DNA of 64,000 bases from Adineta ricciae (taxonomy: Eukaryota > Rotifera > Eurotatoria > Adinetida > Adinetidae). The position numbers and the translations under genes were made by a program. The stretch lies in assembly GCA_905250025.1 (NCBI GenBank), contig CAJNOJ010000039.1, forward strand, positions 434,001-498,000, in the 5' to 3' direction. Positions 12,911 through 26,058 of the stretch are shown here, piece after piece; within the stretch, counting starts at the first letter, position 1; the number at the start of each line of letters is the position of its first letter. A model generated the notes under the pieces. It saw nothing but the letters and a program-made list of their open reading frames with translations. It had not been told where the DNA came from and did no database searches.

Positions 12911-13614
12911 ATGGCGGACGATGAACGATTCGAATCATCAATATCCACATTGGTCAATAATGAGCAATCAGAAGGTAAAGAGAGCGAGTAATTCGATTCG
13001 AGCCATTGTTTAATCTCTAAATAGATTCGATTACAAATGAAGTATCGGACTTGATCGATAATCTTCTAACTCAAATCGAATGCGAACTGTCTCCAAGTCA
13101 TTCGTCAGGATTTACAAGTTTCGTTGTTGAAGATATTGTTGATAAAATCCGCTCGACAACATTAGCACATAAACAATCATCGAGTACAGATGATATCTCA
13201 TCGCATTCACTTTCCAGTTCAATTGTTGACGTTCCATCAGCTCAATCAAGTCGGTCGATATCACCATCTCAGATTCTCAACGATGCCAACCAAGTTATAT
13301 TACCGATCGATAAACGTATTTTGGACGACATTGAAATTTACTCGCGAGAACTTGCCGAAGAGTTTGTAAAGTCCGTCGAACAGTTAACATTAGCTTTACA
13401 TCACATGTCTGCAACGAGTGTTTGCTGTCTGCAAACCTATCGTGATGCTGTGGGAGAGAAATTAAATGAAACAATTGAAACCAATATCAAAACTATTTAT
13501 TCGTTCATGGCACAAGCAGAACAATTAAGCGCACAGTTAGCACCGATCTATGAATTGCAGAAGAAGATAGCTTATATTAAACAGTTACTCGATATTCTGT
13601 CCCAATCTATTTGA
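12911..13614 (+). CDS. BORCS6: BLOC-1-related complex subunit 6 (BORCS6/lyspersin) homologue
   Basis: BORC recruits the small GTPase ARL8 to lysosomes and controls their movement on microtubules. Two exons (12911-12974 and 13025-13614) give 217 residues. The N-terminal half is Ser-rich and disordered. The C-terminal half (from about residue 120) is a helical coiled-coil block containing LALHHMSATSVCCLQTYRDAV, YSFMAQAEQL and YELQKKIAYIKQLLDIL, which matches the conserved C-terminal domain of BORCS6 in both order and end point. The ATG at 12911 follows a candidate acceptor AG (12891-12892). The stop lies only 79 bases before the next start (TREX-like), so the two may share a pre-mRNA. The call rests on remembered similarity of the C-terminal domain. 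Confidence 0.78.
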
Positions 13615-13693
13615 TCAATCTTTTTTTTGTTTGTTTTTTAAATATATGTCTAAATGTCTCGTTTATTTTTTCCGTTGTAGATTAGAGCATAGG

Positions 13694-14831
13694 ATGAGCC
13701 AACGGTCGAGATTTAAAACATTAGTGGTTGTCGATCTTGAAACAACGGGATTTATTCAAGATGAACCGAAAATTACCGAATTGGCGATGATTGCTGTAAA
13801 TATGTGAGTATTTGGTGACTTTCATATTCTCAATGTTAGAATGATGAATTTAGTGAAGCATTAGAACGAACAAAACCAGAAGATGAATTACCTCGAGTAT
13901 TGGTAAGCGAAGAATGAATGACTGTTAGAGATGAGATTCTGTTTTCTATTGTGACTTAGCACAAATTTGTGAAATGTTTTGATCCACTGAAATTATTAGA
14001 TTCGGAAGTAGCAAAGATAACTGGTGAGTGTGAAGCTTCGTAAGTTCAATTCATTGATTATATGTATTGCAGGCTTCACTAGTTCAATGTTGATGGACTA
14101 TGCACCGTTCAATTATGAAACAGTCATTGCCATTGAAGCTTTTCTCAGTGATTTTCAACAACCTATTTGTCTTATTGGTAAATTGAATGATCAATTGTTC
14201 GATCAAGTCATTTCTCTTGTTTCTAGCTCATAATGGTGATCTGTACGACTTTCCGATTTTATCCCATGAAATTCAAACTGCCATGAGCAATTGCGACCGT
14301 TCGCCTATCGGCAATGCTCAATTAAACTATCAATCTACATCCATTCCGACAGACGATCCCAGTTCACTGTTGACTAAAGATGTATCTGTACAAACTATCA
14401 GTTCAAAAGACGATCACAACCAGATGTCATTCCTATCGATTTCGTGCGCGGATTCGCTTGCATTCTTCCGACATCTAAGTCAGTTAGAAACCGAGAATCA
14501 AGTCAATTCACCCGAAAATTCGATAATGATACCGACTGAGAGCGGTATGTCAGTTGACACAAGTGATAAAAGCTCGACTTATATTCCTACTCCGGATCCT
14601 GAACGAAATAAACCGTCCCTAAAATTGAGCAAAATCTATCAACGAGATTTCCCTAGCGGAACATCGCATTTAAAACACCATCAAGCTGAACATGACTGCT
14701 TAATGCTTTTAGCTATTTTGAAAAGGCATCTGTCCCTTTGGCTCCAATGGATCGAAGTCAATCATCGTCCATTAAACTATTTTTCATCCTCGTTACTTTC
14801 AACAATTCAGTCTTCGCCGAAAAAAATGTAA
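13694..14831 (+). CDS. TREX-type three-prime repair exonuclease (DEDDh family)
   Basis: A 3'-5' DNA exonuclease related to mammalian TREX1/TREX2, which degrade cytosolic or nuclear DNA ends. Five exons (13694-13803, 13854-13902, 13960-14023, 14073-14177, 14227-14831) give 310 residues in one clean frame. Exo I is VVVDLETTGF (first Asp and Glu), Exo II is AHNGDLYDFPIL (second Asp) and Exo III is HHQAEHDCLML (His and last Asp), so all DEDDh catalytic residues are present. Between Exo II and Exo III is an insert of about 140 Ser/Thr-rich residues, where mammalian TREX1 has a short proline-rich loop. No C-terminal membrane segment like that of TREX1 is seen. An acceptor AG (13679-13680) 13 bases before the ATG, after a long T-rich tract and 65 bases after the BORCS6 stop, suggests trans-splicing of a downstream cistron. 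Confidence 0.92.
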
Positions 14832-15350
14832 ATGTCTAGAAGCTTTAGCGCATTTGTAGGAAAACATTTTTCTCAATGTTTTTTATTATACTTTTCTATT
14901 AAATCAGAATGGCATTAATATTTAGTCTTTGAAAGAAAGGCAGTAAAAAGGAAAGCGTCGATCGACAAATGACGACAGCACACTATTGAGATCGAAAGGA
15001 GAAGTACCGAACAAGCGTTTCCTCTCTCTCTCTTTGCGATGATTTTCCTATTTCTTTCCGCATTCTTAATAACGCTTCTTACATGGGTGTCAAGGCTTTC
15101 CTCTCTCACTGTCTCACAAACTTCGTCATGTTTTATATTCTAACGTATTAGTAGACGAGTAGATGACATTTTTGAAATCCTGAATTTTTTCTCTCATTTC
15201 TTCCTCTTTCTCTCTTGTCTTTTTAAACTCTTTAATTGTTTTTTTTTCTCCTGTTTTCTTTTTTTACCAACTTTTCGTCCATTTAGTTCTTTTTCTTTGC
15301 GAAACTCTTCTTAACAAATACATTTCTATATTTCAGCTATTTATAAATAA

Positions 15351-17078
<1,728 letters not shown>

Positions 17079-17259
17079 GAATAAGTTGATTCTAGTGATA
17101 TTTTTCTTTTCAATGATTGCATTTTGTCATCTCTTCTATAAATATATCGTGTTTTTTTAATGTTGTCAGTATATTTAAACTAGATGATGATTGAATAGAG
17201 TATTGATTTTCCTTTGTTGTTATACTTTCTCGATCTTTTTAGAAGTCTATCACATAAGG

Positions 17260-18642
17260 ATGAGTGATAAAAAAGATGATCAAGTAGCGATTCAACGATT
17301 TGTTGAATACATTCAAGTAAAAACTGTTCAACCGGAACCGGATTACGATGGTGCTTTGAAATTTTTGAAAAACTACGCACAAGAACTCGGACTTGAATAT
17401 CGTGTTATTACATTAGATGAAAGTCGACATGTCGCTGTTTTAACTGTAATGTAACGAGTTGACGAACGTGATGATTCTATGTCTATGTTCTAGTGGCCAT
17501 CGTCATCGGTAGAGAAGACGATTTTGCTCAATTCGCATATTGATGTGGTACCAGTGTTTGAAGAAAATTGGATCGTTCCACCATTCTCCGGTGAAATTCT
17601 AGACGGAAAAATCTATGGTCGAGGTACACAAGATATGAAATGGTGAATAGAAATGCACGTATAAGAACAGCACTGACATGTATGTTTTCCTAGTGTTGGT
17701 ATACAATATTTGGAAGCAATTCGTCGGTTAAAAGCGGAGAACTATGTACCGAAGCGGACTATTCATTGTCTGTTTGTTCCCGATGAAGAAATCGGCGGCG
17801 TACGCGGCATGAAAAAATTTGTTACACTTAGTGAATTTAAAGAGTTAAATATTGGTTTTGCTTTGGATGAAGGTAAAGACAAGCACACGAATACTGATTA
17901 GCTGAATAGTTCTTGTGTTTTTCTTTTCTCATTTCGAATAGGTTTAGCCAGTGAAGATGATGTTTATCAAGTTTATCATGGTGATCGTGCCGTCAACTGG
18001 ATCCAGTTCGTAGTTAAAGGTAACACCGGTCACGGATCTCGTTTAATCGAGAATACAGCTGCCGAAAAGGCGCAATTTATCCTCAATGAAATGTTGAAAT
18101 ATCGTGCTGATGAAAAAGAACGTTTGGAGAAAAGTCAAACAACGGACAAACCTCTTCAATTGGGTAATATTACAACAGTTAATCTGACTAAAATTGCCGG
18201 TGGTGTTCAGCAAAATGTTGTACCGGATCAATATTCCCTATGGTTTGATTGCCGTATCCGACCTAATGGTTATGATTCGTTTAAACAGTTCTTACAAGAT
18301 GTTGTTCGACGCGTACCGAAACAAAATGATAATGAAGCCGAACTCATCTTTATTCAGGATAGTGGCCCAGCTGCTATCACGGACGTCGAAAGCCCATCGT
18401 GGTGGTTGCAAATTTTTCGACAAACTTGCGAAGAAATGAAATGCAAAACGAATTGGACAATATTTCCTGCCGCCACCGATGGGCGATATTTACGTGATTG
18501 CGGCTATCCTGTTATTGGTTTTTCGCCAATAATTAATACACCTGTTCTTCTCCACGATCATAATGAATATTTGCACCAAGATGTCTTTCTTCGTGGTATT
18601 GAAATCTATGTAAAATTGATTGCAAATCTTACCAGTCAATGA
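17260..18642 (+). CDS. ACY1: Aminoacylase-1 (N-acyl-L-amino-acid amidohydrolase, peptidase family M20A)
   Basis: A cytosolic zinc enzyme that hydrolyses N-acetylated amino acids. Four exons (17260-17445, 17494-17642, 17694-17872, 17942-18642) give 404 residues, like the roughly 408 of vertebrate ACY1. Metal and catalytic residues of family M20 are visible: NSHIDVVP (His and Asp), [20 protein letters not shown] (bridging Asp), FVPDEEIGG (catalytic Glu and ligand Glu), LDEGLASEDD (Asp ligand region), GHGS in the dimerisation domain, and LLHDHNEYL near the C-terminus (last His). The CVGIQYLEA junction across intron 2 is diagnostic. The ATG follows an acceptor AG at 17241-17242. It sits between NAMPT and MED20 with about 180-base gaps on both sides. 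Confidence 0.97.
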
Positions 18643-18824
18643 GAGCCAAAAGCAGCAATCTGTAATTGTTTAAAACATATGATGTGATTCTTTCTTTGCC
18701 GTCGTTTTGATTTTCTTCCATTTTTATCATACACTATAAATATTCATTTAAAGCATCGCTCTCGATAGAAATACATGATTTTGATTTTAGATCTGCTCGA
18801 CATTGTTCGATACATTTACAAAAT

Positions 18825-19620
18825 ATGGTTGTTGCTATGTAAGTGATCAGAAACAAATGAATTACTCGAATGCTTTTCGTATAGTGTTATTGAACTGCCA
18901 ACTGATCTGTTCAAATCACCGGCCGAAGCATTCGATAACTATTTAGAGAAATTAGAAAAGGGTGGTGCAAAGAAAACTCGCCCATTCGAAGTGGAATTGA
19001 CTACCTACAATCCAAGTTCGTGTTCATTGTTTTACATCTTCAACACGCGTGTCAAATTTGTCTTCTCTAGTCATTCCGAATTCAAAAGTCGTCCATGTTC
19101 TAACTCATTCAGAATATCCGGCTTCATCGTTTGCCTACATTGACCATTCGAACACTCAAATGCTTGTCGCTGACAATACGTTTATCGCTTTAATGGACAA
19201 ATTAAAAGCCTTGCGCGTGTTTGATGTTCGCTTGTCGAAAACGAGGGTACGCGGCACACGATTAGAATATCAAGATTTTGTCATCAATCTCGGCACTGTC
19301 TCCCAAACGGAAACAACCAAAGGTTTAGTTCTCGAAGTAAACCCCTCTTCTCTAGATATCCAGTTCCCTTTGGAATTTAACTCTTTACTTAGGTCGCGTT
19401 TGTTGCAATGGATGAAACTCGTGATGGTTACTGTTTGATTCAGGAATTTCTTCAGTCCTTTCTAAACACGACCAAACAAAAGATACAGAGGCTGATCACT
19501 GAGCAATTGAGTATTTGGCTTCGATCGTTGAAGGATAGAAAGGACAACGAATACAATCCCTCGGTGACATTATTACAATATCTAGACATTCTTGGCATGA
19601 GAAAACAATCGAACGGATGA
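18825..19620 (+). CDS. MED20: Mediator complex subunit 20
   Basis: A head-module subunit of Mediator, needed for RNA polymerase II transcription. Four exons (18825-18838, 18885-19015, 19071-19336, 19393-19620) give 212 residues, the usual length for the family. Matches include HVLTHSEYPASSFAYID, LVADNTFIALMDKLK, RGTRLEYQDFVINLGTV, GLVLEVAFVAM, LIQEFLQSF and the terminal LLQYLDILGMRKQ. Unusually, the first coding exon is only 14 bases (ATG plus 11), so annotation pipelines may miss the true start. Intron 2 has a weak donor (GTTCGT). An acceptor AG (18789-18790) lies 34 bases upstream of the ATG. Confidence 0.9.
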
Positions 19621-20404
19621 ACATTTGTATGTTTCATATATTCTTATTTCTGTAAAATTCATCTGAATTATTCTTTTCTTCATCAAACTTTATAAGAGGA
19701 GAACAACGGAGAAAGAAAGTCAATAAATAAGTAACTTATTTGAAACGAAAAATGAACACGAAGTGGTAGGCATTGGTCAATTGCAAAAAATGCTGTTCGG
19801 GTTCAGTTTACCGGAAAAATCGGTTTGAATGGAAAATACAAAAAACGTTTTGCACTTGTCAAAGGGAGGGAAGGAGAGAGTAGATACACAAACAAAGGCA
19901 CCAATCGAGGGAGCTAAATGGACAGAAGCCCAATCGATAGTTCACACGAAACAAACATAATGACTGCTATAGAAAAAAAAAGCCAACGATTCATTTGTGA
20001 TATTACATAAAACAAATCAGAACTAAGAATAAAAATGCATGAAAAGCACATCATTCTTTGATCACCATTTGATAATCAATAAATGAAAGAGAGAGAGAAA
20101 AGCAAGAGACATGAAGAAAAAAGATGTACTAAAACAAAACAAAGAAAAATAAACTTTTTTTTTAATAACAACAAGCAGAAAAGAGAATTTTTAGTAGTTT
20201 GTGAAGATCGATTGCTAAAGAACACTATTATGCGACTCTGATATTTTCATACAATGTCATTTTTTAACGGAATGAAATATAAAGAAAGTAAGTAAGAACA
20301 TGAAAAGATAGATAAAACAACGAAGGATAAAGTATCATCGTCATTGTATATCTGAAAAAAAAACATAACTCTTGATACTGAATTTGCCACTTGATTTCAG
20401 TTAT
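19621..20404. other. Intergenic region between convergent MED20 and SPTLC2
   Basis: About 780 bases, strongly purine-rich on the plus strand, with A-rich runs, AATAAA-like hexamers and GA-repeats (for example around 20088-20110). It presumably carries the 3' ends of both convergent genes. No gene seen. Confidence 0.6.
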
Positions 20405-23400
20405 TCACAACTCTCGTAACCGTCGAGATTGATGCCGAGTTGAATATCTCAATGATATGTCTGTCCCGATTTCGTCTATTGCCATTAAAGCCTATGAACA
20501 GACAAACATTTTCGATAGAAAACTCAAGATTGGAAACTTACAGTGTCGAGCATTTGCCGTGTGTGTGCAGCTGATATACAGAATCGCACACGCGCATCTA
20601 ATAACTTTGTCGCCGGAAAGCCCACTGTCACGACAGCGATACCTCGACGAAGCATTTCACGATTGAAGCGCGTAACTCGTGCAGGCATATAGATTAGCAT
20701 TGGAACTACTGGAGAGTTCTTATTTCCGTATACAATAAAGCCCATGTCGACTAATTTCTGTCGAAAATAACGTGTGTTGTCAGCCAACTGACAAATACGT
20801 TTTTGCCCTAGAAGTCAAATATGATGTGAGAGCGTCTTTTCTTTTCTCATCTATGTGTACCTTCAGGACGTTTCAATAGTTGAAGAGAAGAAATAATTTG
20901 TTGGACAACAGGCGCTGACATACTCGATGCATAAGTATTCGCATGTGAATTCACTCGAATATGATCAATTAATGACTAAAATTTAAAAAAAATGAATGTT
21001 TTCAAGCACTTTCCTTTAATTATTGATGAATATTATGCCGTCTATCTTATACTTGAATTATTTTTAAATTAAACAAATTCTTTCGAAAACATCAACTTCT
21101 TCAGTTTTATCATGATTTTCCACATCTGGCTGACAGTTTTTACCTTTTTGCCTGCAATGTAACCACCGGCTGATCCAAAGCTTTTTGTAAAAGTTCCCAT
21201 GAGAATGTCGACATCGTTTGCATCGATACCAAAATAATCCATGATCCCGCGACCATTCTTTCCCATAGCTCCAACGGAATGCGCTTCGTCCATATACAAA
21301 TACGCTTTGTATTTCTTCTTCAGTGCAATCAATTCCGGCAATCGACAGATGGAACCTTCCATACTAGAAAAAGAACATGACATCATTGAACTGATTCTTG
21401 TCCGAACGAATCACGTCTGATTTGTCAAGTAGATTAGAATGAAATAGACATGTCAACTGTTTTCTTTGTTGTTTAACGAGTAAGGGAGAAGAAACATGCA
21501 AAAACCTACCCACTTATCTCAGATATCTTCAGATACTATAAAAGGATTTCTATTGTGGGAAATTAAGTATTCGAATTTGCCGTCAGCTCACCTGTAAACA
21601 CCTTCAACGACGATGATGATCTTCTTCCATGGTCGCTGAGTACGTGGATGACCATGAACAATAGCTGCGCGTAATTTGGCTTCCAAATCTTTCATATCTT
21701 TATAAAAAAAAGCATAGGGCAATAGAAACTGCAAGAGAACTTCATTTCGTCATCATTTACCATTATGTGCGAATGTCTGGTAACTAGCACCCGATAGACG
21801 CATACCCAAGATCAATGAAATATGGTTCATCTCATCACTTAAGATCAGATCTCCCTGAATAGAGAATGCAAATGAGCATTGTGTTTACTAACACATAGAT
21901 TTTGACATACTTTCGATGCTACAGCAGGGATATTGAGAGCATTCGTTGCGAAACCCTAGATGAAAGAAAAGTAGCATGATACTTTTCGGTCAGATGTAGA
22001 ATTTAACAAACCATTCCAAACGCAATTGAACTTTCCACATGAAGAAAGTTAGCAAGGAGCTGTTCGAGTTCGACATGGTACCGTTGTGTTCCTGTAAGAC
22101 GAAAAGATAATATTTGAATAACATGTGCAAAACAGTATCAAAGTATTGAATTACAAATTTCGTTTACTGTAGTGAAGGTTATTGACACTGACAAAAACGA
22201 ATTTCTGCTGCGCTGATCCACTCTATCCTTTTCATTACAACACAAAACAAAGGGCATCACCTTCAGACTATCGATAACATTTATTTGCATTATCAACCTT
22301 GACCTCGGTGGACCTCGATGACAATGCAGACACGCACATTTACTCATTTTAACACTTGCGATAGTCAAACAAACGTAATAAAACAAAGTATATGATTAAT
22401 TTTACGAACGAGCGCGATAACTTCTTTTCCGTCTCTATTTTCTTGAGGGCTCTCCGTTATATTACAAGAAAGCAAATATGAAACATTTATCTCTCTAACT
22501 ATTCTCCACGTGTTTACGCTGTAACATACCTAATTCAATTCGTGTATTACAACTACTAACACCATATGTTTTAAGTGCGTTAATAGCATCTGTTGCACAC
22601 GGCCCTGACTTCTCTGCAAAGCCCAGATAATTATATGAGCCTAAATTGATTGCATTGATGGTTTTGCCGGTATATCTAAATTTATGAGGAGAAAAATCAT
22701 AACCTGTGTGTGAAATTTGAGCATTGTCTAAGAAAAAGATCTTACCTGTATGTCCAGTTGTAATCGTCCGAGATACGTTCAGTTAATTCGAATTGTGCAC
22801 CTGGCACACTAGCAATCGGTCGATTGAAAATATCACGAACACGCGTATACATGTTTCGCGTATAGAATGACTCATAGCTCTGGTATAGAGGTACAAAGCC
22901 CTACCGAACACAAGAAGATGAACCGAAAAGCGAGACAAAGAATGGAACTTACTAATGCAGCATTTGGGTCTACAGCACCGCGTTTCTTTTCTATGTTTGA
23001 ATTGCGTAGGAAATCTCTTAGCCATCCAAATAAACAGAGTATTGCGTAACTCAAATAAGTTAAGATCGCTGCGTACAGCGGCGTTTCTTCAAATTCTTCG
23101 CATTGTAGATTTTCATCGTCTTTGTGGGTGACATTCTCACGTTTGTAATTCATTTCGTTTTCATCCTAAATGATTGTTTGCAACCGTCAAGAGAGAGCAC
23201 GAACGTCGTTTTGATCGATACATACAGATGAAAAGACAGTGTCACTCATTTCTTCTTCAGAATGAAGTTTTGATGGTGGATAACGATGCTAAAAAATAAA
23301 AGACAACGATGATAATAAAATGTCAATCATCATATAGTTGACGATAAATCAATATAATTTCAGATGCATGCGTGTGCGTGTGTGTATCAAATATCAATAT

Positions 23401-23595
23401 TTAGTCTATTGATAAAATTGACCATGAATAGAAATAAGATGTGAAGGTGGCAGAGGAGAATAAACGACGATGACGAAAAGAAGTAGCTTAATTATTGAGA
23501 TAGAAAGGGACCGGATGCAAGAGAAAAAACAGATTCTCTAGTCAACTTACAACAAGCGTAGCATGGCTTAGTTTTGATGATGATGAAGCCAACAT
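20405..23595 (-). CDS. SPTLC2: Serine palmitoyltransferase long-chain base subunit 2
   Basis: The catalytic, PLP-binding subunit of serine palmitoyltransferase in the ER, first step of sphingolipid synthesis. About 13 exons on the minus strand: 23595-23551, 23288-23226, 23165-22953, about 22901-22747, about 22678-22533 and so on to 20490-20405. Family landmarks in order are one N-terminal membrane segment ([20 protein letters not shown]), [80 protein letters not shown] and [18 protein letters not shown] (PLP lysine). [35 protein letters not shown] and [15 protein letters not shown] follow. The C-terminus ends ...RRLREL. An intron of about 440 bases (about 22093-22532) and one of about 200 (about 21366-21590) are long for this window. 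A possible trans-splice acceptor (23601-23600) lies 4 bases before the ATG. Confidence 0.96.
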
Positions 23596-25089
23596 TGATC
23601 TGAAATAAACAAGAGAAGTCTCTTATGAATCATGTTTCATATCGAGACGCATTCATCCCACAATCGGACCATACGTTGTATTCGTTATTGTTGCCAGTCC
23701 CTCTTATCAACGGATGACGTCGTATCGAAAAAGAAAAGAACACGTCGAAGAGAAAAAAGTGACTGAGAGAAAAAAAGGAAGAACTTATTCTGTTCCTTTT
23801 TAGTACTTTATCATGAGTTGTTTTATTTTGTTGCCCTATGTTCTGTTAAGAAAAAAGAGAAAAACAATTATATGATACGAGTAAAGATGGTAGAGAATGA
23901 ATCATTTTCAAATAAAACAAAAAGACGACAGAAAAGAAAGAAAAAAGGACCCAGGAGACGTTATCTATCTGTTACACTCAATAGAGGTCGCATCCACTTA
24001 GAATTTTAGAAGTTTTTCTGATTAGTGCAGATCTCAATCTATTGAAAATGCAAGCGCCATCTATCGATCATCTGTCGTCTGTACTGCACGTTTTCATCGA
24101 TCAGATGCTGAAGCAGATGTAAAAGAAATGCGCCTAATACGTCACAAATCATCAGATTATTTGTAGATGAGTATCGATATAATTTTGAATCAATGATCGA
24201 TTCCTTTGCTTCAGCAGTTGGTAGTTTGTCAATAATAATAGAATAAAAGCGTCCTGTTCCATCAATACACCATACACACTATTCGCTACCGGATGAGTTG
24301 TCGTCACCGCTGGTCACACTCGATCGTGATCCAGCAGCAGCTTAACACTTAAATGATGAGTTTCGTTGGTTATTTATATAGTATGGATCACACCAACCAC
24401 GTGAAATAAGAAACAACGATGCCAGAGGAAGTGTACGATTTCGAACCAACTGATTTGATGATCCATATTTCTCTACATAGTTAGAATATTCCATAATAAC
24501 AGATCGTGCATATTTTCTATACTATAATTCACTCACTGGATCGAATTGAAATCGTGCTTTCTAACGAGATGGTAATTTGTTCTGAAACTCCAAAAGAAAG
24601 TCTTTAGTTCGATCAAAACAGGTATCAGAGATGTTTAGGGTTCCGTGAGAAAAAGACGAAACGTTCGACGGGAACTGCTAAAGACACAGATGCGTGCCGA
24701 AGACGGGGTTTATTAGAATCTCATGCGCCGTTCGAAACTGGACGTGTCTGAAAACGATCATAAATGTCAATAGACTAGTAAGATGTGAAAGGAAAACATT
24801 ACTCTTGAGTGTTCATGGTAATGTCGGAAAAGTAGAAAACTACGTTTCACTTTGATTAGTTAATGGAGGTTGGTAAAAAAAAACACTAAAACGTCATCTG
24901 AAGGCGTTTCCGAGGAGGAAATGTAATTCTCATTTGAAAGTTTAAGTAAATTTCTTTTAGATAACAACATGACTAGTAAAAAAACAACTTTCTCAATCAA
25001 TTATTTTATACTGCTTATACTTCAACTTCTATTATCAGTCATTCGATGCTGAACATTATGAAAATTAGCGCTTGTGCTAATCTATTTTC
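23596..25089. other. Intergenic region upstream of SPTLC2
   Basis: About 1.5 kb without a supportable gene, containing purine-rich stretches. It separates SPTLC2 (minus) from forward-strand orphan ORFs. I found no tRNA cloverleaf or transposon termini on reading it. Confidence 0.55.
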
Positions 25090-25467
25090 ATGTATATTCG
25101 AAGATCATTTCTCCGCTTGAGTATATTCAATCGAATGTTGACCAATAAACGGACTTTCATGTCAATACAAGAACGATTAATAGGTGAACATCTCGCTCGG
25201 CATGATAAGAATCTTGAATTGATGTTAAACAAATCAGATTCATGTAAAACTCTCTTGTTACAAACAATTTTCGATAGACAAATTCAAGAGAACATTCATT
25301 GGAATTACTTGTTCCCGATCGAAGTCTACGATCGGTATATGTATCGACTAAACTCATTAATTATTCATAATCCAACTGATTTCGATCAGCGTTTAAAACT
25401 TTCGAATAGAAACCGTTTCCTATCTGAAAATGACGACGACAGATTTCGAGCGTTCCTTTTCGATTAG
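25090..25467 (+). CDS. Orphan ORF of up to 125 residues
   Basis: I do not recognise it. The ORF has candidate starts at 25090 and at an internal Met (25135). It encodes a basic, Arg/Asn/Leu-rich, mostly helical-looking chain with acidic residues only near the end (SENDDDRFRAFLFD). Codon use looks coding-like, which makes chance less likely but does not exclude it. No signal peptide, metal motif or repeat is visible. It may be a short independent gene, the last exon of a gene whose other exons I missed, or a decayed remnant. The nearest genes are SPTLC2 (minus) and the 603-residue orphan (plus). Confidence 0.35.
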   Translation: MYIRRSFLRLSIFNRMLTNKRTFMSIQERLIGEHLARHDKNLELMLNKSDSCKTLLLQTIFDRQIQENIHWNYLFPIEVYDRYMYRLNSLIIHNPTDFDQRLKLSNRNRFLSENDDDRFRAFLFD

Positions 25468-26058
25468 GAGGCAAAAACATCGATTACGCTGGCAATAGTC
25501 TGCATAAGAAGTGCAGATTAATTCACTTAAAACAATATTAGTTTTCAATTATTTGAAAGAACTATATTGACATAAATTTGAGATATTTTTAACTCGACAA
25601 ATACAACAAACTAACGGAATTGATTCCAAACGAACGCTTTTACATAGACATATGTTGTAAAATATGGCCTACTCAACTGTGTTTGCTCCAAGGAGCAAGT
25701 ACGTCTGTGTTTAACGCGAAGTTCGCCGCTGTGCTATTTGCAAAAATGGCTCCGAAATTGTTTTCGAATGGAGTTGTTATTAATAAAATGAAAGTTGCTA
25801 AAAATGTCAAGGAGAAATCTTATTTATGATGAAGATAAATCTTCACTACACCTCGTCCTTCTTCTCCACGACGAAAAACTCGCAGTTTTCTTATCTCTAT
25901 AGTCTCTCGCTCTCTTGAAACGAAAAAAAAACTCCCCGCAAAGATGTATCTTATATATATTTGCGGTAAGATCTTCTGCACACATACTTCTCATTCTTTC
26001 ACATATTCTGGTGTGCCTATTATCATCTCTACGAAAAGTGAAAGACAATAAAACAGAG
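25468..26058. other. Gap before the coiled-coil orphan gene
   Basis: About 590 bases. It includes a 70-codon forward ORF (25620-25829) without similarity and, from 25850, a pyrimidine-rich tract ending in acceptor-like ATAG near 25902. The frame of the next gene is open from 25915, but the first good Met start is at 26059. Confidence 0.5.

Noticed and set aside
24181-24720. Possible tRNA or structured RNA in the SPTLC2 upstream region
   Set aside because: No cloverleaf with A and B boxes could be drawn by eye.
25915-26058. 48-residue N-terminal extension of the coiled-coil orphan with a hydrophobic segment
   Set aside because: It begins right after an acceptor-like site, is low-complexity and precedes a better Met at 26059; kept only as a possible signal-anchor alternative.
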